55,940 nucleotides of DNA, from contig JBCCYM010000005.1 in NCBI GenBank assembly GCA_039190005.1, positions 1-55,940 of the forward strand. Reading direction: 5' to 3'. Shown piece by piece: positions 34,245 to 43,233 of the stretch. The notes beneath the pieces are model-generated. The model saw only the letters and a program-made list of their open reading frames with translations, searched no databases and was not told where the DNA came from. Both the position numbers and the translations under genes were made by a program. Every line of letters starts with the position of its first letter. Position 1 is the stretch's first letter. Source of the DNA: JBCCYM01 sp039190005 (GTDB lineage Bacteria; Pseudomonadota; Gammaproteobacteria; UBA12402).

Positions 34245-34931
34245 TTAGGCGCGCGCGCAGCTCCATACCTGCACAATCTCCGCGCCCGCCTGACGCAATA
34301 CCCGACTGAGCTCATTTACCGTATGACCGGTAGTCACCACATCATCAATAATCGCAACATGCGCTGGTATGGGATCGACAACAGCAAACGCGCCTTTGAT
34401 ATTGGCATGACGTCGCTTGGCAGCGAGTGTGGATTGCGCTTGAGTGTCACGTATCCGCCGGCAACCATGACGATTTACCGGAATATCCAAGTATTTTCCT
34501 AAGGGCGCTGCGATTTCAATGGCTTGATTAAAGCCGCGTTCACATAATCGCCGACGATGTAATGGCACGGGAATAAGGACATCCGGACGTGGTAATCTAC
34601 CGCAAGCCTCACCCATTAAATCAGCCAAAACGCGGCCATACGCCAATTGCCGCTGAAATTTTAAGCGCGTAATCAGTAAAGACATGCGACTTTGATAATG
34701 ACAAAGGGCGAAACTGCTGTCAAAATAAGGCATACGTTTTAAGCAATCTGGACAGAGTAATTTTTCAGCACTGTCAATAGTTATCGGATTAGCGCAGCGA
34801 TAGCAAGCCGATTTTAAATAAGGCAGCGCGTCACGGCAATTGACGCATAAGTCCATTGATTGCCCACTGCGCTCCCGACACAGCAGACAGTAATGGGGGA
34901 AAAATAGTTTTTGTATAATATTAGTCATCAT
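34245..34931 (-). CDS. comF: ComF family amidophosphoribosyltransferase-like protein
   Basis: The 228-residue protein has an N-terminal four-Cys zinc-finger region (HYCLLC, LCVNC, CYRC, LCPDC) and a phosphoribosyltransferase core: DVLIPVPLHRRRLCERGFNQA, RDTQAQSTLAAKRRHAN and the PRPP loop VAIIDDVVTTGHTV. ComF/GntX proteins take part in DNA uptake in some bacteria. Start is the first or second of two adjacent ATGs (34931, 34928). It is head to head with bioC. Confidence 0.93.
   Translation of the reverse strand: MMTNIIQKLFFPHYCLLCRERSGQSMDLCVNCRDALPYLKSACYRCANPITIDSAEKLLCPDCLKRMPYFDSSFALCHYQSRMSLLITRLKFQRQLAYGRVLADLMGEACGRLPRPDVLIPVPLHRRRLCERGFNQAIEIAAPLGKYLDIPVNRHGCRRIRDTQAQSTLAAKRRHANIKGAFAVVDPIPAHVAIIDDVVTTGHTVNELSRVLRQAGAEIVQVWSCARA
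34914..34919 (+). promoter_or_regulatory. Possible bioC -10 box inside comF start
   Basis: TATAAT preceded by TTTTTG lies 19 bases before the likely bioC GTG codon, with no clear -35. If used, the message would start within the first codons of the opposing comF gene, so the two genes may interfere. Confidence 0.4.
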
Positions 34932-34937
34932 AAGCTT

Positions 34938-35714
34938 GTGAAACAGAAAAAATACGATCAGAAATCAGCATTAATTGGAACATTCGCGCGTGTGGCAGAT
35001 GATTATAATCAATCTGTGTATTTAGCGCAAGTCAGCGCTGAAGCGATGATTGATCGATTAAAACTGATGATAACCACGCCGGATACTATTCTTGACATCG
35101 GCTGTGGCACCGGTATATTTGCCCAAAAACTGCAACAGCACTATCCCCAAGCTTTGATTATCGGCCTTGATATCTGCCATAATATGCTTGAAAACACGGT
35201 GATGACGCAACCGCTATCACTGGTTGCTAATGCCTGCTTCGTACCGGTAAAAAGTGACTATTTTGATTTAATCACCATCAATTTAGGGTTATACTGGGGC
35301 GACTTTGAACCAATTATTGCTGAATGTTCACGGTTATTAAAAGTAAACGGCTTACTACTGTTTTCAACACTCGGCCCGGACACCTTAAAAGAAGTTCGAC
35401 AAGCTTATCATCGACACTATTTGATAGACATGCATCATCTGGGCGATCAACTGTTACAGCTTGGTTTTACCGACCCGGTGATGGAGACTGAACAATTACA
35501 GTTTGAATATCACAATAAACAGCTGCTACAGCGAGAATATCAAGCTTTGGGTTTACAACATTTGATCCAATTAAATGATACAATAGAAAATCAATCGACG
35601 GTGACATTTGAAATGATTTATGGACACGCTTGGCGAAAATTACCCCCCGTCCAGCAGGACCAAATTACGATTCCATTATCCAGTATTCGCAAAAAAAGCG
35701 AGTATGGTTTCTAA
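34938..35714 (+). CDS. bioC: Malonyl-ACP O-methyltransferase (biotin synthesis)
   Basis: BioC methylates malonyl-ACP to start pimelate synthesis for biotin. The SAM fold is visible: FARVADDYNQ, ILDIGCGTGIFAQKL, IIGLDICHNML, DYFDLITINLGLYW and the BioC-typical LLFSTLGPDTLKEVRQAY. I prefer the GTG at 34938 (258 residues); an upstream TTG at 34911 would put a good -10 box inside the gene. It overlaps the next gene by 11 bases. Confidence 0.87.
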   Translation: MKQKKYDQKSALIGTFARVADDYNQSVYLAQVSAEAMIDRLKLMITTPDTILDIGCGTGIFAQKLQQHYPQALIIGLDICHNMLENTVMTQPLSLVANACFVPVKSDYFDLITINLGLYWGDFEPIIAECSRLLKVNGLLLFSTLGPDTLKEVRQAYHRHYLIDMHHLGDQLLQLGFTDPVMETEQLQFEYHNKQLLQREYQALGLQHLIQLNDTIENQSTVTFEMIYGHAWRKLPPVQQDQITIPLSSIRKKSEYGF

Positions 35715-36888
35715 CGATACGGATCATTTGCCCGTGAAAGCCACTAAAAAAGCAAAACTATTACTATTGACCAGCAATGGCGGCGCTGGTCAGCAGTCTA
35801 TCACGCAAGCTATTCTAGAATATTTTAATGAAAAATATGAAATTGAAACCTTTAATGTCACCGTTGATCTGATAAAAGGCAAAGACCCGCTTTCAACTAT
35901 TAAACCCGAATTAAACACGGAAGTCGTTTATAATTGGCTTATTCGCAAAAATCATTTCTGGTTGTTAAATAAATTTGTAAAACTGGGCGGATTATTATTC
36001 CGTTCAATACTCAAAAAAAGAATGATCGCTGCTTTTGCTGATCTTTATCGTGACCGCCAACCGGATATGATTATCTCATTAGTCGCTTTCTATAACGCTT
36101 ATGCGCTCGCGGCCATCACAACATGTCCTTTTGTGCTTGTCAGCTGTGATTTAGACGCGCGTAATTATTTCCACAATTACCGGCTATTTAAAATTGATAA
36201 TCTGTACTGCGCCTTTGCCATAAAAACACCTGAATTACAACGCTATTTAAACAAGATACAGTTCCCACCATCACAACAATACTTTCTCGGCTACCCACTG
36301 CGACAATCATTTTTAAATAGCAACCATCAACCGAGAAAAATAGATCGCCATAAACAAATTATTACCTTGATGCTAGGTGGTCAAGGTTCACATAAAATTA
36401 TACCATACACTAAAATATTGACGCGCCTTCAACATCAGGTCATCCTCAATGTATGTGTGGGGCATAATAAACACATCATAAAAAAACTAAAGAAAATTGT
36501 GACACCTGAACATATAAAAATAAATATCATCGGATTTACTGACAAAATTATCGATATTATGCTCGCCGGTGATTTAATTATCACCAAAACCGGTTCATCC
36601 AGCATCTTTGAAGCCTTATCATTACGCTTACCTATTTTAATGGACTGCACCAGCACGCAACTGGACTGGGAAAAAGAAAATGTTAGATTTGTCATCAACA
36701 ACAAACTCGGCTATAAAATAAAACGCTTAAATAAACTTGTCACACTGTTAACCTGTTTATTTGAAACACCACATCGCCTGGCGCAGATTAAACAAAATTA
36801 TGGGGCACTGTCTTTCCCTCAATTTTTACCTAATTTCGATCGTTTACTAACAAAAATTACCAAACAAATTGACACACATGAATATTAA
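35704..36888 (+). CDS. GT28/MGDG-synthase-like glycosyltransferase
   Basis: The 394-residue protein resembles the monogalactosyldiacylglycerol synthase / MurG group. Near the N-terminus LLLTSNGGAGQQSITQAI matches the acceptor-side glycine loop (GGAGHxSAAxAL). The C-terminal half has LMLGGQGSHK, then IIGFTDKIIDIMLAGDLIITK and TGSSSIFEALSLRLPILM, the donor-nucleotide site (usually DLVITKPGG). It probably moves a sugar onto a lipid at the inner membrane. Start ATG at 35704 lies within the bioC end; an earlier in-frame start runs deep into bioC and is rejected. Function beyond family is open. Confidence 0.75.
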   Translation: MVSNDTDHLPVKATKKAKLLLLTSNGGAGQQSITQAILEYFNEKYEIETFNVTVDLIKGKDPLSTIKPELNTEVVYNWLIRKNHFWLLNKFVKLGGLLFRSILKKRMIAAFADLYRDRQPDMIISLVAFYNAYALAAITTCPFVLVSCDLDARNYFHNYRLFKIDNLYCAFAIKTPELQRYLNKIQFPPSQQYFLGYPLRQSFLNSNHQPRKIDRHKQIITLMLGGQGSHKIIPYTKILTRLQHQVILNVCVGHNKHIIKKLKKIVTPEHIKINIIGFTDKIIDIMLAGDLIITKTGSSSIFEALSLRLPILMDCTSTQLDWEKENVRFVINNKLGYKIKRLNKLVTLLTCLFETPHRLAQIKQNYGALSFPQFLPNFDRLLTKITKQIDTHEY

Positions 36889-37903
36889 AATACATACCAT
36901 CGTATTTCTTTATCGACTACTGTGTAACCGTGTTGATAAAACGATTAAGCGCGAAACAATCACAATTATGCAAACAGATGGCAGTGAACTCATTTTTGAT
37001 CACTATCACCCCCATCAGACGCCATTGGCAACCATTGTATTTATGCATGGCATGAGCCGACCAGCCAATCGAGAACCAGTTCTTATTAAAATCTCCCGAA
37101 TATTGGCATCAATGGGCTACCAAGTATTAGCGCCACTTTATGAAGATATTAAAAATTTTAATTTAAGCACAAAATCTATTAAGGACATTCATCAAAGCTT
37201 GGTGACCTTTATTAATCATCATTATTGCACCAATAATAAGCTGAGTATTTTTACCGCGTCATTTTCCGGTTGTCACGCGCTACGCGCTATTGCTAATAGT
37301 GACATCCGCGATCACATTAATTGTCTGTTACTCTTGGGCTCGCCCTACCGTTACTATTCAACGCTATTATTTACCTTTGGCGAGAACAAAAAAATTGACT
37401 GGTTTTCCCGTCTATTATGTCTACGCAGTATGTTGTTGCACCAAAATACTATTGATCCTGAACTTGACGCGGCGTTAAATGCCGTTATTGATTATTTACA
37501 TGATCACAACAGCTTAAAGCGGATAAAAAAATTTGCTGAACATCTCAGCGATGAAAACGCGCGTTTATTTTGTAACTATATCGACTTAATTCAGCAACCT
37601 CATCGTTTTCTGCGAACCTATCAACACATTGTTGATGAAATGGACGCGGCACTGGAACAATCGGGGGACATTAGCAATGTAAAAGCTGCCGTTCTCATTA
37701 TTCACGGTATTTATGATAATACCATCCCTTGCTCTGAGAGCGAAAAACTCTTTGAAAAACTCTCCGCTAATCATACTGATGTGATGCTGGTGAAAACAAC
37801 AATGCTGAGTCATGTTACTCGTAAATTCTCGCTAAGTTTATTGAAACAAGGTAATCTATTGTTCAACAGTTTTCAGTATTTTTTTAAGAATGTTTTGCGA
37901 TGA
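36878..37903 (+). CDS. Alpha/beta hydrolase
   Basis: The protein of 341 residues has an oxyanion block TIVFMHGMSRPANREP, a nucleophile elbow TASFSGCHALRA (Ser-Phe-Ser-Gly in place of GxSxG), an Asp block VLIIHGIYDNTIP and a late His in MLSHVTRK, so the catalytic triad is complete. A helical cap lies between. The ATG at 36878 overlaps the glycosyltransferase stop by 11 bases, as that gene overlaps bioC. Position after bioC raises the question of pimeloyl-ACP methyl ester cleavage, but the sequence does not look like classical BioH. Lipid or ester hydrolase is all that can be said. Confidence 0.75.
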   Translation: MNIKIHTIVFLYRLLCNRVDKTIKRETITIMQTDGSELIFDHYHPHQTPLATIVFMHGMSRPANREPVLIKISRILASMGYQVLAPLYEDIKNFNLSTKSIKDIHQSLVTFINHHYCTNNKLSIFTASFSGCHALRAIANSDIRDHINCLLLLGSPYRYYSTLLFTFGENKKIDWFSRLLCLRSMLLHQNTIDPELDAALNAVIDYLHDHNSLKRIKKFAEHLSDENARLFCNYIDLIQQPHRFLRTYQHIVDEMDAALEQSGDISNVKAAVLIIHGIYDNTIPCSESEKLFEKLSANHTDVMLVKTTMLSHVTRKFSLSLLKQGNLLFNSFQYFFKNVLR

Positions 37904-37932
37904 GCATAAACAAAAGTTATTAGGATAAAATT

Positions 37933-38391
37933 TTGATTATACATATTTCTATTCCAGCCGATAATCCGGCCCATGTTGCTGAGGTACTGGCAGAGTTAGT
38001 ACAAGGCACTTGTAAACCATTAAACTGGTGTCCAGGTGGTTATATGGTATTCACTGATGATAATTACAGTACCGGCATCGAGATTTTGCCAAATAATATT
38101 GTATTCATGCCCGGCGCAACCGCGAATCAAACACTCCGGATTATTCGCTCTGAACAACAAACAACTCAATATAGCGGCATACATTTTCTGCTGACGATAA
38201 ACAGTTCTTACGAAAAAATTTTCGCGATCGCAAAACGTGTGGGTTGGCAAGCTGTACGCAAACGCAGTTTAGGCGTTGTTGAGATGGTAGAATTTTGGAT
38301 AGAAAATAAAACAATGGTGGAAATTGTATTAGCTACTGAAGAAAGGAAAACCATTAAAGCGTTAAGCAGTGAAGCCTATCAGGGGTGCTGA
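37933..38391 (+). CDS. Conserved hypothetical protein, VOC-like
   Basis: The 152-residue soluble protein starts IIHISIPADNPAHVAEVLAE and includes GGYMVFTDDNYSTGIEILP and VVEMVEFWIENKTMVEIV. I recall similar proteins in many proteobacteria; their repeated beta-alpha-beta pattern resembles the vicinal oxygen chelate fold. No activity is known to me. The start codon is TTG, with AGGA 8 bases before it. It follows the hydrolase gene by 29 bases. Confidence 0.65.
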   Translation: MIIHISIPADNPAHVAEVLAELVQGTCKPLNWCPGGYMVFTDDNYSTGIEILPNNIVFMPGATANQTLRIIRSEQQTTQYSGIHFLLTINSSYEKIFAIAKRVGWQAVRKRSLGVVEMVEFWIENKTMVEIVLATEERKTIKALSSEAYQGC

Positions 38392-38408
38392 AAAAATTCT
38401 CCATAGCC

Positions 38409-38428
38409 ATTCTCACTTTCGTGAGAAT
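38409..38428. terminator. Hairpin between convergent genes, repeat-derived
   Basis: ATTCTCAC-TTTC-GTGAGAAT forms a perfect 8-bp stem in the 44-base gap between two converging genes, so it may stop both transcripts. T-runs are weak. Its layout matches the hairpin of the 81-bp repeat family, with two paired base changes. Confidence 0.6.
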
Positions 38429-38435
38429 AATTAAC

Positions 38436-38723
38436 TCAACCATTGATAACTGCTTCAAAAGTTCGAGAATATTTATTCGCTTCAAATTGAACTACTTTGT
38501 AGTCCGCGATTTCTTGGCAATAAAATGGATCTTCTTTGATGATCCGCATCATATTGTCTTTATCAGTCATCGCTAAAATAATCCCTCCATCACGAGGATA
38601 CTTAGGACCCGAAGCAATAAAAATACCCTGACTATAATAGTTATCCAGGAATTTTCGGTGTTCTTCTAAAAACTTGTTTACTTCATCTAGAGACTTTTTA
38701 TAGGTTAGTTCGGCTATAATCAT
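38436..38723 (-). CDS. YciI-like protein
   Basis: The 95-residue protein reads MIIAELTYKKSLDEVNKFLE, then HRKFLDNYY, IFIASGPKYPRDGGIILA and ADYKVVQFE, the pattern of the YciI family with its conserved His and the Asp-centred dimer fold. These small cytoplasmic proteins have uncertain function. I chose the ATG at 38723, ten bases after AGGAT; another ATG at 38735 overlaps that site. Confidence 0.85.
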   Translation of the reverse strand: MIIAELTYKKSLDEVNKFLEEHRKFLDNYYSQGIFIASGPKYPRDGGIILAMTDKDNMMRIIKEDPFYCQEIADYKVVQFEANKYSRTFEAVING

Positions 38724-38782
38724 AGTTATACACATCCTATCTTATTTATTATAAATTATAATGTTAGCACGTATCAATCAAC

Positions 38783-39973
38783 TTAAGCAAAGCATAGTGT
38801 AAATATCCGCAAAACAACAGCTATCAAAATAAACACAAACATAATCAACGCGGTTGATAACAAAGTGCCGTTGTAAAATAATGGCACACAAATTGTACCT
38901 AGAAATCCTGAGCCCATGCGAATTACTGAAAATATCGTTACGCGGACACCCATAGGCGCGTCACTGGTTTCCAGTGTTAATCGGTTTAATATTGGCATCG
39001 CGATACCGCTGCCCAATAAAATCATCATAATTGAACCTATCAAGTAAAACAGTCCATTGGGTAATAAGTAAGCAATCAATACTGCTGCTATCACACCTAT
39101 AAATGAACAGCTTAGTCCTAAATTAATCAATAAGTGATTGCGATGATCACTGGCATATTTTCTGACCAGTTTTGTGCCTAAAATATAACTCGCGAAGATA
39201 AACGCTTGTATCATACCATAATCAAGTGTGCTGTAATGAAAATGATCAACCACGAGAAAAGGACCAACTAATATCCAAGCAACTAAACCGATAATTGGCA
39301 AGAACATTGTTAGCGCATACATAATAAAGGTTAAATTAAATAAAACTGTTTTATATTGCTTTATAATTTCCCCTAAATGTATTCGATTTGTTCTTTTTTG
39401 CACCGGCAATGTTTCAGGCATATTAAAAAATAATGCGATGACCATTAAACAACTCCAAATAGCTAGCAGGATAAAAATCCATCGCCAGTTGACAAACAAT
39501 AACATTGCGCCACCCAGCATCGGACCAACAGCTGGTGCAAGTATGGTCACACTCTGCATCAAGGCCAGTATTCTAATCGCTTCTTTTGAATCAAAGTACT
39601 CATTAATGGCAGCGTAACCGGCGATAAACATTGCTGGCATTGCCATGCCTTGAAAGAAACGGGCAATCAGAAAAATATGAATCCCCGTCGCGAAGGCGCA
39701 AAGTATTGTGCTAAAAACATAAAGCACACCACTAAACAGTAAAATTGGACGGCGACCATATCGATCAGACAGTGGACCAAATATCAGTTGTACGGCTAAA
39801 CCGCCTAATATCCACACCGTAGCAGTTAACTGCGTTATATTCGCGCTGATGCCAAATGTCCGAGCAATCATCGGAAAAGCCGGCATATAGGCATCCATAG
39901 ATAAATAAATGACCACTTCATAGAGCACCAATAGCCAGGGAAATAGTGAATTATTCGCTATTTTTTCTTTCAT
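38783..39973 (-). CDS. Bcr/CflA family drug-resistance MFS exporter
   Basis: The 396-residue membrane protein has 12 hydrophobic segments and the DHA1 motifs: YLSMDAYMPAFPMIA near residue 25, TATVWILGGLAVQLIFGPLS in part, DRYGRRPILL, ARFFQGMAMP and VTILAPAVGPMLGG. Members expel drugs or metabolites by proton antiport. Substrate not predictable. It stands alone between yciI and panE. Confidence 0.92.
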   Translation of the reverse strand: MKEKIANNSLFPWLLVLYEVVIYLSMDAYMPAFPMIARTFGISANITQLTATVWILGGLAVQLIFGPLSDRYGRRPILLFSGVLYVFSTILCAFATGIHIFLIARFFQGMAMPAMFIAGYAAINEYFDSKEAIRILALMQSVTILAPAVGPMLGGAMLLFVNWRWIFILLAIWSCLMVIALFFNMPETLPVQKRTNRIHLGEIIKQYKTVLFNLTFIMYALTMFLPIIGLVAWILVGPFLVVDHFHYSTLDYGMIQAFIFASYILGTKLVRKYASDHRNHLLINLGLSCSFIGVIAAVLIAYLLPNGLFYLIGSIMMILLGSGIAMPILNRLTLETSDAPMGVRVTIFSVIRMGSGFLGTICVPLFYNGTLLSTALIMFVFILIAVVLRIFTLCFA

Positions 39974-40102
39974 TATTTAAAAAAATTGTCTCTCAAAAAA
40001 TTTAATTGCCGAGAGTATAGTATATTAAAAAAGATTTGCTTGTATAATTAGAAACAATGATAGTGAATTTTAGTATGTTCTATATTGATGATAAGCTCTA
40101 TT

Positions 40103-41047
40103 ATGAAATTAGATATAAAAAATATTAGCATAGCAATTTTAGGCACAGGCGCGGTGGGAAGCTATGTCGGCGCTTGTTTACAGCAATCGGGTTGTGATAT
40201 TCATTTTCTCGCGAGAAGCACATATAAGGCGATAAAATCAGATGGCATTACGGTTCACGAAGCTGATGGCAAAATTTTTAATATTAAAACAGTTAAAGTG
40301 TATAACAATACCGATACCCTACCAAAAGCTGATGTTGTTATTTTAACCACCAGGACGGCACAAAATAAAAGTCTTTTCGCGTCACTCGTGATCAATAATC
40401 TTCTCAAAACCAACGGTATCGTTATAAGTTTACAAAACGGCATCGATTTTGAGCGAGCGATTATCGCCGCTATTTCACCACATGAACTACTAAGCGGCAC
40501 TTCCTGGATTAAAGTAACACAATTAACCCCCAGTGTTGTCCGCCATGATTTTGGCAACAGGATACTTTTAGGCACATACCATAATGAACGGCTTAATGTC
40601 CCTGTTAGTCAATCCGGTAAAAAAGTAAAAGCTTTATTAGAGCACGCCGGTTTCGCGGTTGAATTAATTGAAAACATTCAAGCCGTACAGTGGACAAAAT
40701 TAGCATTGAACCTCCCTCTGTTCGCGTTTATGGCATTGTATAAAAAAAGCGCTTCTGAATTATTAAACAATGAAACCTGGAATCAACAGATCACCACGTT
40801 TCGTCAGGAGTTGATAAACACCGCCCAAGCCTGTAGCTGTCCAGTTGATCACATCTTTATTGATAAAACACTGGCAGATTTAAAAAAGATGTCTATTCCT
40901 TCACAAAAAATTATTGATGCCGCCGCCAATCGTGTACGCGTTGAAATCGAAGCAAATTTTGGCAATCTACTTAGACTACTGGAAAAGAAAAAAATTACCG
41001 CGTTACTATTAAGGAACTATTATGAAAAACTTAGCAATTTCTCATAA
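40103..41047 (+). CDS. PanE/ApbA family ketopantoate reductase
   Basis: The protein of 314 residues opens with the NADP loop AILGTGAVGSYVGACL, followed by ADVVILTTRTAQN, VISLQNGIDFE, the catalytic Lys region QWTKLALNLPLF and a C-terminal helical domain. PanE reduces ketopantoate in pantothenate synthesis, but paralogues act on other 2-keto acids, so the symbol is withheld. Start is uncertain: ATG 40103 is preferred over ATG 40088 and TTG 40085; none has a clear ribosome site. Confidence 0.82.
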   Translation: MKLDIKNISIAILGTGAVGSYVGACLQQSGCDIHFLARSTYKAIKSDGITVHEADGKIFNIKTVKVYNNTDTLPKADVVILTTRTAQNKSLFASLVINNLLKTNGIVISLQNGIDFERAIIAAISPHELLSGTSWIKVTQLTPSVVRHDFGNRILLGTYHNERLNVPVSQSGKKVKALLEHAGFAVELIENIQAVQWTKLALNLPLFAFMALYKKSASELLNNETWNQQITTFRQELINTAQACSCPVDHIFIDKTLADLKKMSIPSQKIIDAAANRVRVEIEANFGNLLRLLEKKKITALLLRNYYEKLSNFS

Positions 41048-41071
41048 AGAGGTTGCTTCATATTACATTAC

Positions 41072-41422
41072 TTATCTTCTGCTTTTTGATAATTTTTTGT
41101 TACGTCTTTTCTTTTCAATGCTGTCATTAATGTATTTACATAACAAATTAGTATAAAAACGAATAACAGAGGTGAAAAACAGGGCAAGAATAGACGATAT
41201 ATACATATGTATACTGGAAAGCGCCGCGACTATAAGTGGTCTTCTTTCAAGAAGTCTATGATGCGAAATAGCCTGTCCTTTTTCAGCAGAAATGCTGGTT
41301 GTAGGAATAGAATCGTTGATAGCATCTTGCCGAGAAATCACATCTATTAAGCTGCTTACTGACCAAACGAAGACGGCTACGCATACACACAGGATTATAA
41401 TAAATCCGATAATTCTAGCCAT
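41072..41422 (-). CDS. Small unknown membrane protein
   Basis: The 116-residue product has a strong N-terminal membrane segment (about 4-26, GFIIILCVCVAVFVWSV), a polar middle, a second hydrophobic stretch (about 66-92) and a very basic end (EKKRRNKKLSKSRR), which should stay in the cytoplasm. I do not recognise the family. GGAGAATATT precedes the ATG. It converges with panE (24 bases apart), and its promoter side faces the repeat-rich gap after rplQ. Confidence 0.6.
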   Translation of the reverse strand: MARIIGFIIILCVCVAVFVWSVSSLIDVISRQDAINDSIPTTSISAEKGQAISHHRLLERRPLIVAALSSIHMYISSILALFFTSVIRFYTNLLCKYINDSIEKKRRNKKLSKSRR

Positions 41423-41468
41423 TAGAATATTCTCCTATTAAAACTTAACTGTACAAAAAACAGAGACG

Positions 41469-41620
41469 CCCTTCGACAAGCTCAGGGACCGCCTTCGACA
41501 AGCTCAGGGGCCACTTTTGGACAGGTTCAGGGACCACGTTACGACCAACTCAGAGATCATCCTTAAGTGAATTCAGGGAGATAGCATTTCACACTCGCGA
41601 AAGCAGGTATCCAAGGAAAA
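41469..41620. repeat. Decaying REP-like array joined to a dRS3-like half element
   Basis: Two good units (41469-41490 and 41491-41512) are followed by increasingly worn copies (about 41517-41535, 41540-41575). Next comes TTTCACACTCGCGAAAGCAG with GTATCCAAGG (41588-41617), a worn left arm of the 81-bp element. It fills the gap after rplQ (41423-41639); no gene or clear terminator is seen. Confidence 0.75.
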
Positions 41621-41639
41621 ATCGCTTCTCTAATTTATT

Positions 41640-42056
41640 TTATTTGGTATTACTAGCTTTTTCTGTTTTCGCGACAGCCGCCGTACTCTCCACTTGGACT
41701 TCGCGATCGACTAACTCAACAACAGCCATTGGCGCCGCGTCATTCAAACGAAAACCATTTTTCAATACACGCAAATAACCGCCTGGTCGTTGTTTGTTTC
41801 TTGGGGCAATGCTATTAAAGAGTTTCTGCACCGCCGCTCTGTTACGCAAACGATTAAACGCTAAACGACGGTTAGCCACCGTATCTTGTTTAGCTAAAGT
41901 GATTAAAGGCTCAGCATAACGACGCAGTTCTTTTGCTTTCGGCAAAGTCGTCTTAATTTGTTCATGTTCAAACAAAGAAATGACCAAGTTACGGAAAAGC
42001 GCTTTTCGATGAGCACTTTCACGACCTAATGTTCTACCCGCGTGTCGATGTCGCAT
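41640..42056 (-). CDS. rplQ: 50S ribosomal protein L17
   Basis: L17 is a large-subunit protein near the exit tunnel. The 138-residue sequence starts MRHRHAGRTLGRESAHRKAL and includes ELRRYAEPLITLAK and NRRLAFNRLRN. The last 15 residues are a Lys/Ala/Thr tail beyond the common end. Last gene of the alpha operon, 17 bases after rpoA. Confidence 0.98.
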   Translation of the reverse strand: MRHRHAGRTLGRESAHRKALFRNLVISLFEHEQIKTTLPKAKELRRYAEPLITLAKQDTVANRRLAFNRLRNRAAVQKLFNSIAPRNKQRPGGYLRVLKNGFRLNDAAPMAVVELVDREVQVESTAAVAKTEKASNTK

Positions 42057-42073
42057 AATAATTCCCCAGTTGT

Positions 42074-43180
42074 TTATTCTTTGTCTTCAGTTTTATCAGT
42101 TTCAATAAGATTTTCAGCTTGATCTTCAGAAACTTGATCTTGATCTTCATCATCACCATCCAGGTCTTCTCTCTTTTTCAAATCTTTTTGCAATTCTTTG
42201 TACTGAGATTGTAAGTACGCTGGCGGCCAATTTTCAATCGGCGTGCCTAATGTATAACCGAGATCATGCAAGGCGCCTTTGATCTCATTCATTGATTTTC
42301 TGCCTAAATTAGGTGTTTTTAATAAATCTGTCTCACTTTTCATGATCAAATCACCAATGAGGCGCACGCCTTGAGTACGTAAACAGTTAATCGCTCTCAC
42401 CGTCAGCTCAAGATCCTCAACCGGACGTAGCAATAATGGATCTAAGGCGTTTTGTTCTTTTTCAGGTTCATCAACGGCGTAATTTTCCAGATCAACAAAC
42501 ACCTCAAGCTGTTTTTGCATAATTGTCGCGCAGCGACGTATCGCTTCTTCAGCGTCAAGTGTGCCATTGGTTTCAATATCGATAATAAGCTTGTCTAAGT
42601 CAGTACGCTGTTCAACACGAGCGTTTTCCACGGAATAAGACACCCGTTTTACCGGTGTAAACACCGCGTCAACTTGAAGCACACCGATTGTTTTATCGTC
42701 ATCGAGCTGACGTATGTTTGCCGGTTCATAACCGCGGCCTTTCTTAATGGTCACTTTCATGTCAAGTGAACCGTTTTCATTCAAATGGGCGATAATATGG
42801 TCGGGATTGACGATTTCAACATCGTGATTATCATCAAAATCTTTAGCGGTCACAAGACCTGGTCCTTTCTTACTCAAATTGAGTACAGTTTCTTCTTTTT
42901 CATGTAATTTAACAGCCAAGCTCTTGAGATTTAGACTGATATCCAAAACATCTTCTTCTACCCCTTCAATCGTACTGTACTCATGCGGCACGCCATCAAT
43001 TTGTATGGCTGTGACGGCATTACCCGGCATTGACGACAACAAAAGACGACGCAACGCGTTGCCAAAGGTATGACCAAAACCACGTTCAAATGGCTCAAGC
43101 ACAATCTTAGAATGCAATGGGGTAATTTGATCTACTTTTATTTCTTTTGGTGTTAAAAACTGATTTGGATTACGCGACAT
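42074..43180 (-). CDS. rpoA: RNA polymerase alpha subunit with long acidic tail
   Basis: Alpha assembles RNA polymerase through its N-domain (EPFERGFGHTFGNALRRLLL) and contacts UP elements and activators through its C-domain (VRAINCLRTQGVRLIGDL, TPNLGRKSMNEIK). Length is 368 against about 329 in E. coli. After ENWPPA there are 47 residues, first Lys/Glu then a run rich in Asp/Glu (GDDEDQDQVSEDQAENL). The ATG at 43180 is used; a TTG one codon earlier is less likely. GAGAGGTT precedes it. Confidence 0.97.
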   Translation of the reverse strand: MSRNPNQFLTPKEIKVDQITPLHSKIVLEPFERGFGHTFGNALRRLLLSSMPGNAVTAIQIDGVPHEYSTIEGVEEDVLDISLNLKSLAVKLHEKEETVLNLSKKGPGLVTAKDFDDNHDVEIVNPDHIIAHLNENGSLDMKVTIKKGRGYEPANIRQLDDDKTIGVLQVDAVFTPVKRVSYSVENARVEQRTDLDKLIIDIETNGTLDAEEAIRRCATIMQKQLEVFVDLENYAVDEPEKEQNALDPLLLRPVEDLELTVRAINCLRTQGVRLIGDLIMKSETDLLKTPNLGRKSMNEIKGALHDLGYTLGTPIENWPPAYLQSQYKELQKDLKKREDLDGDDEDQDQVSEDQAENLIETDKTEDKE

Positions 43181-43233
43181 CAATAACCTCTCTAAAAATA
43201 ACTACTTCCAATATACTCTACACAATACTCTGA

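Noticed and set aside
34911..34937. TTG start for bioC
   Set aside because: It would make the TATAAT box part of the coding region and adds residues unlike BioC; GTG 34938 fits better, though not proven.
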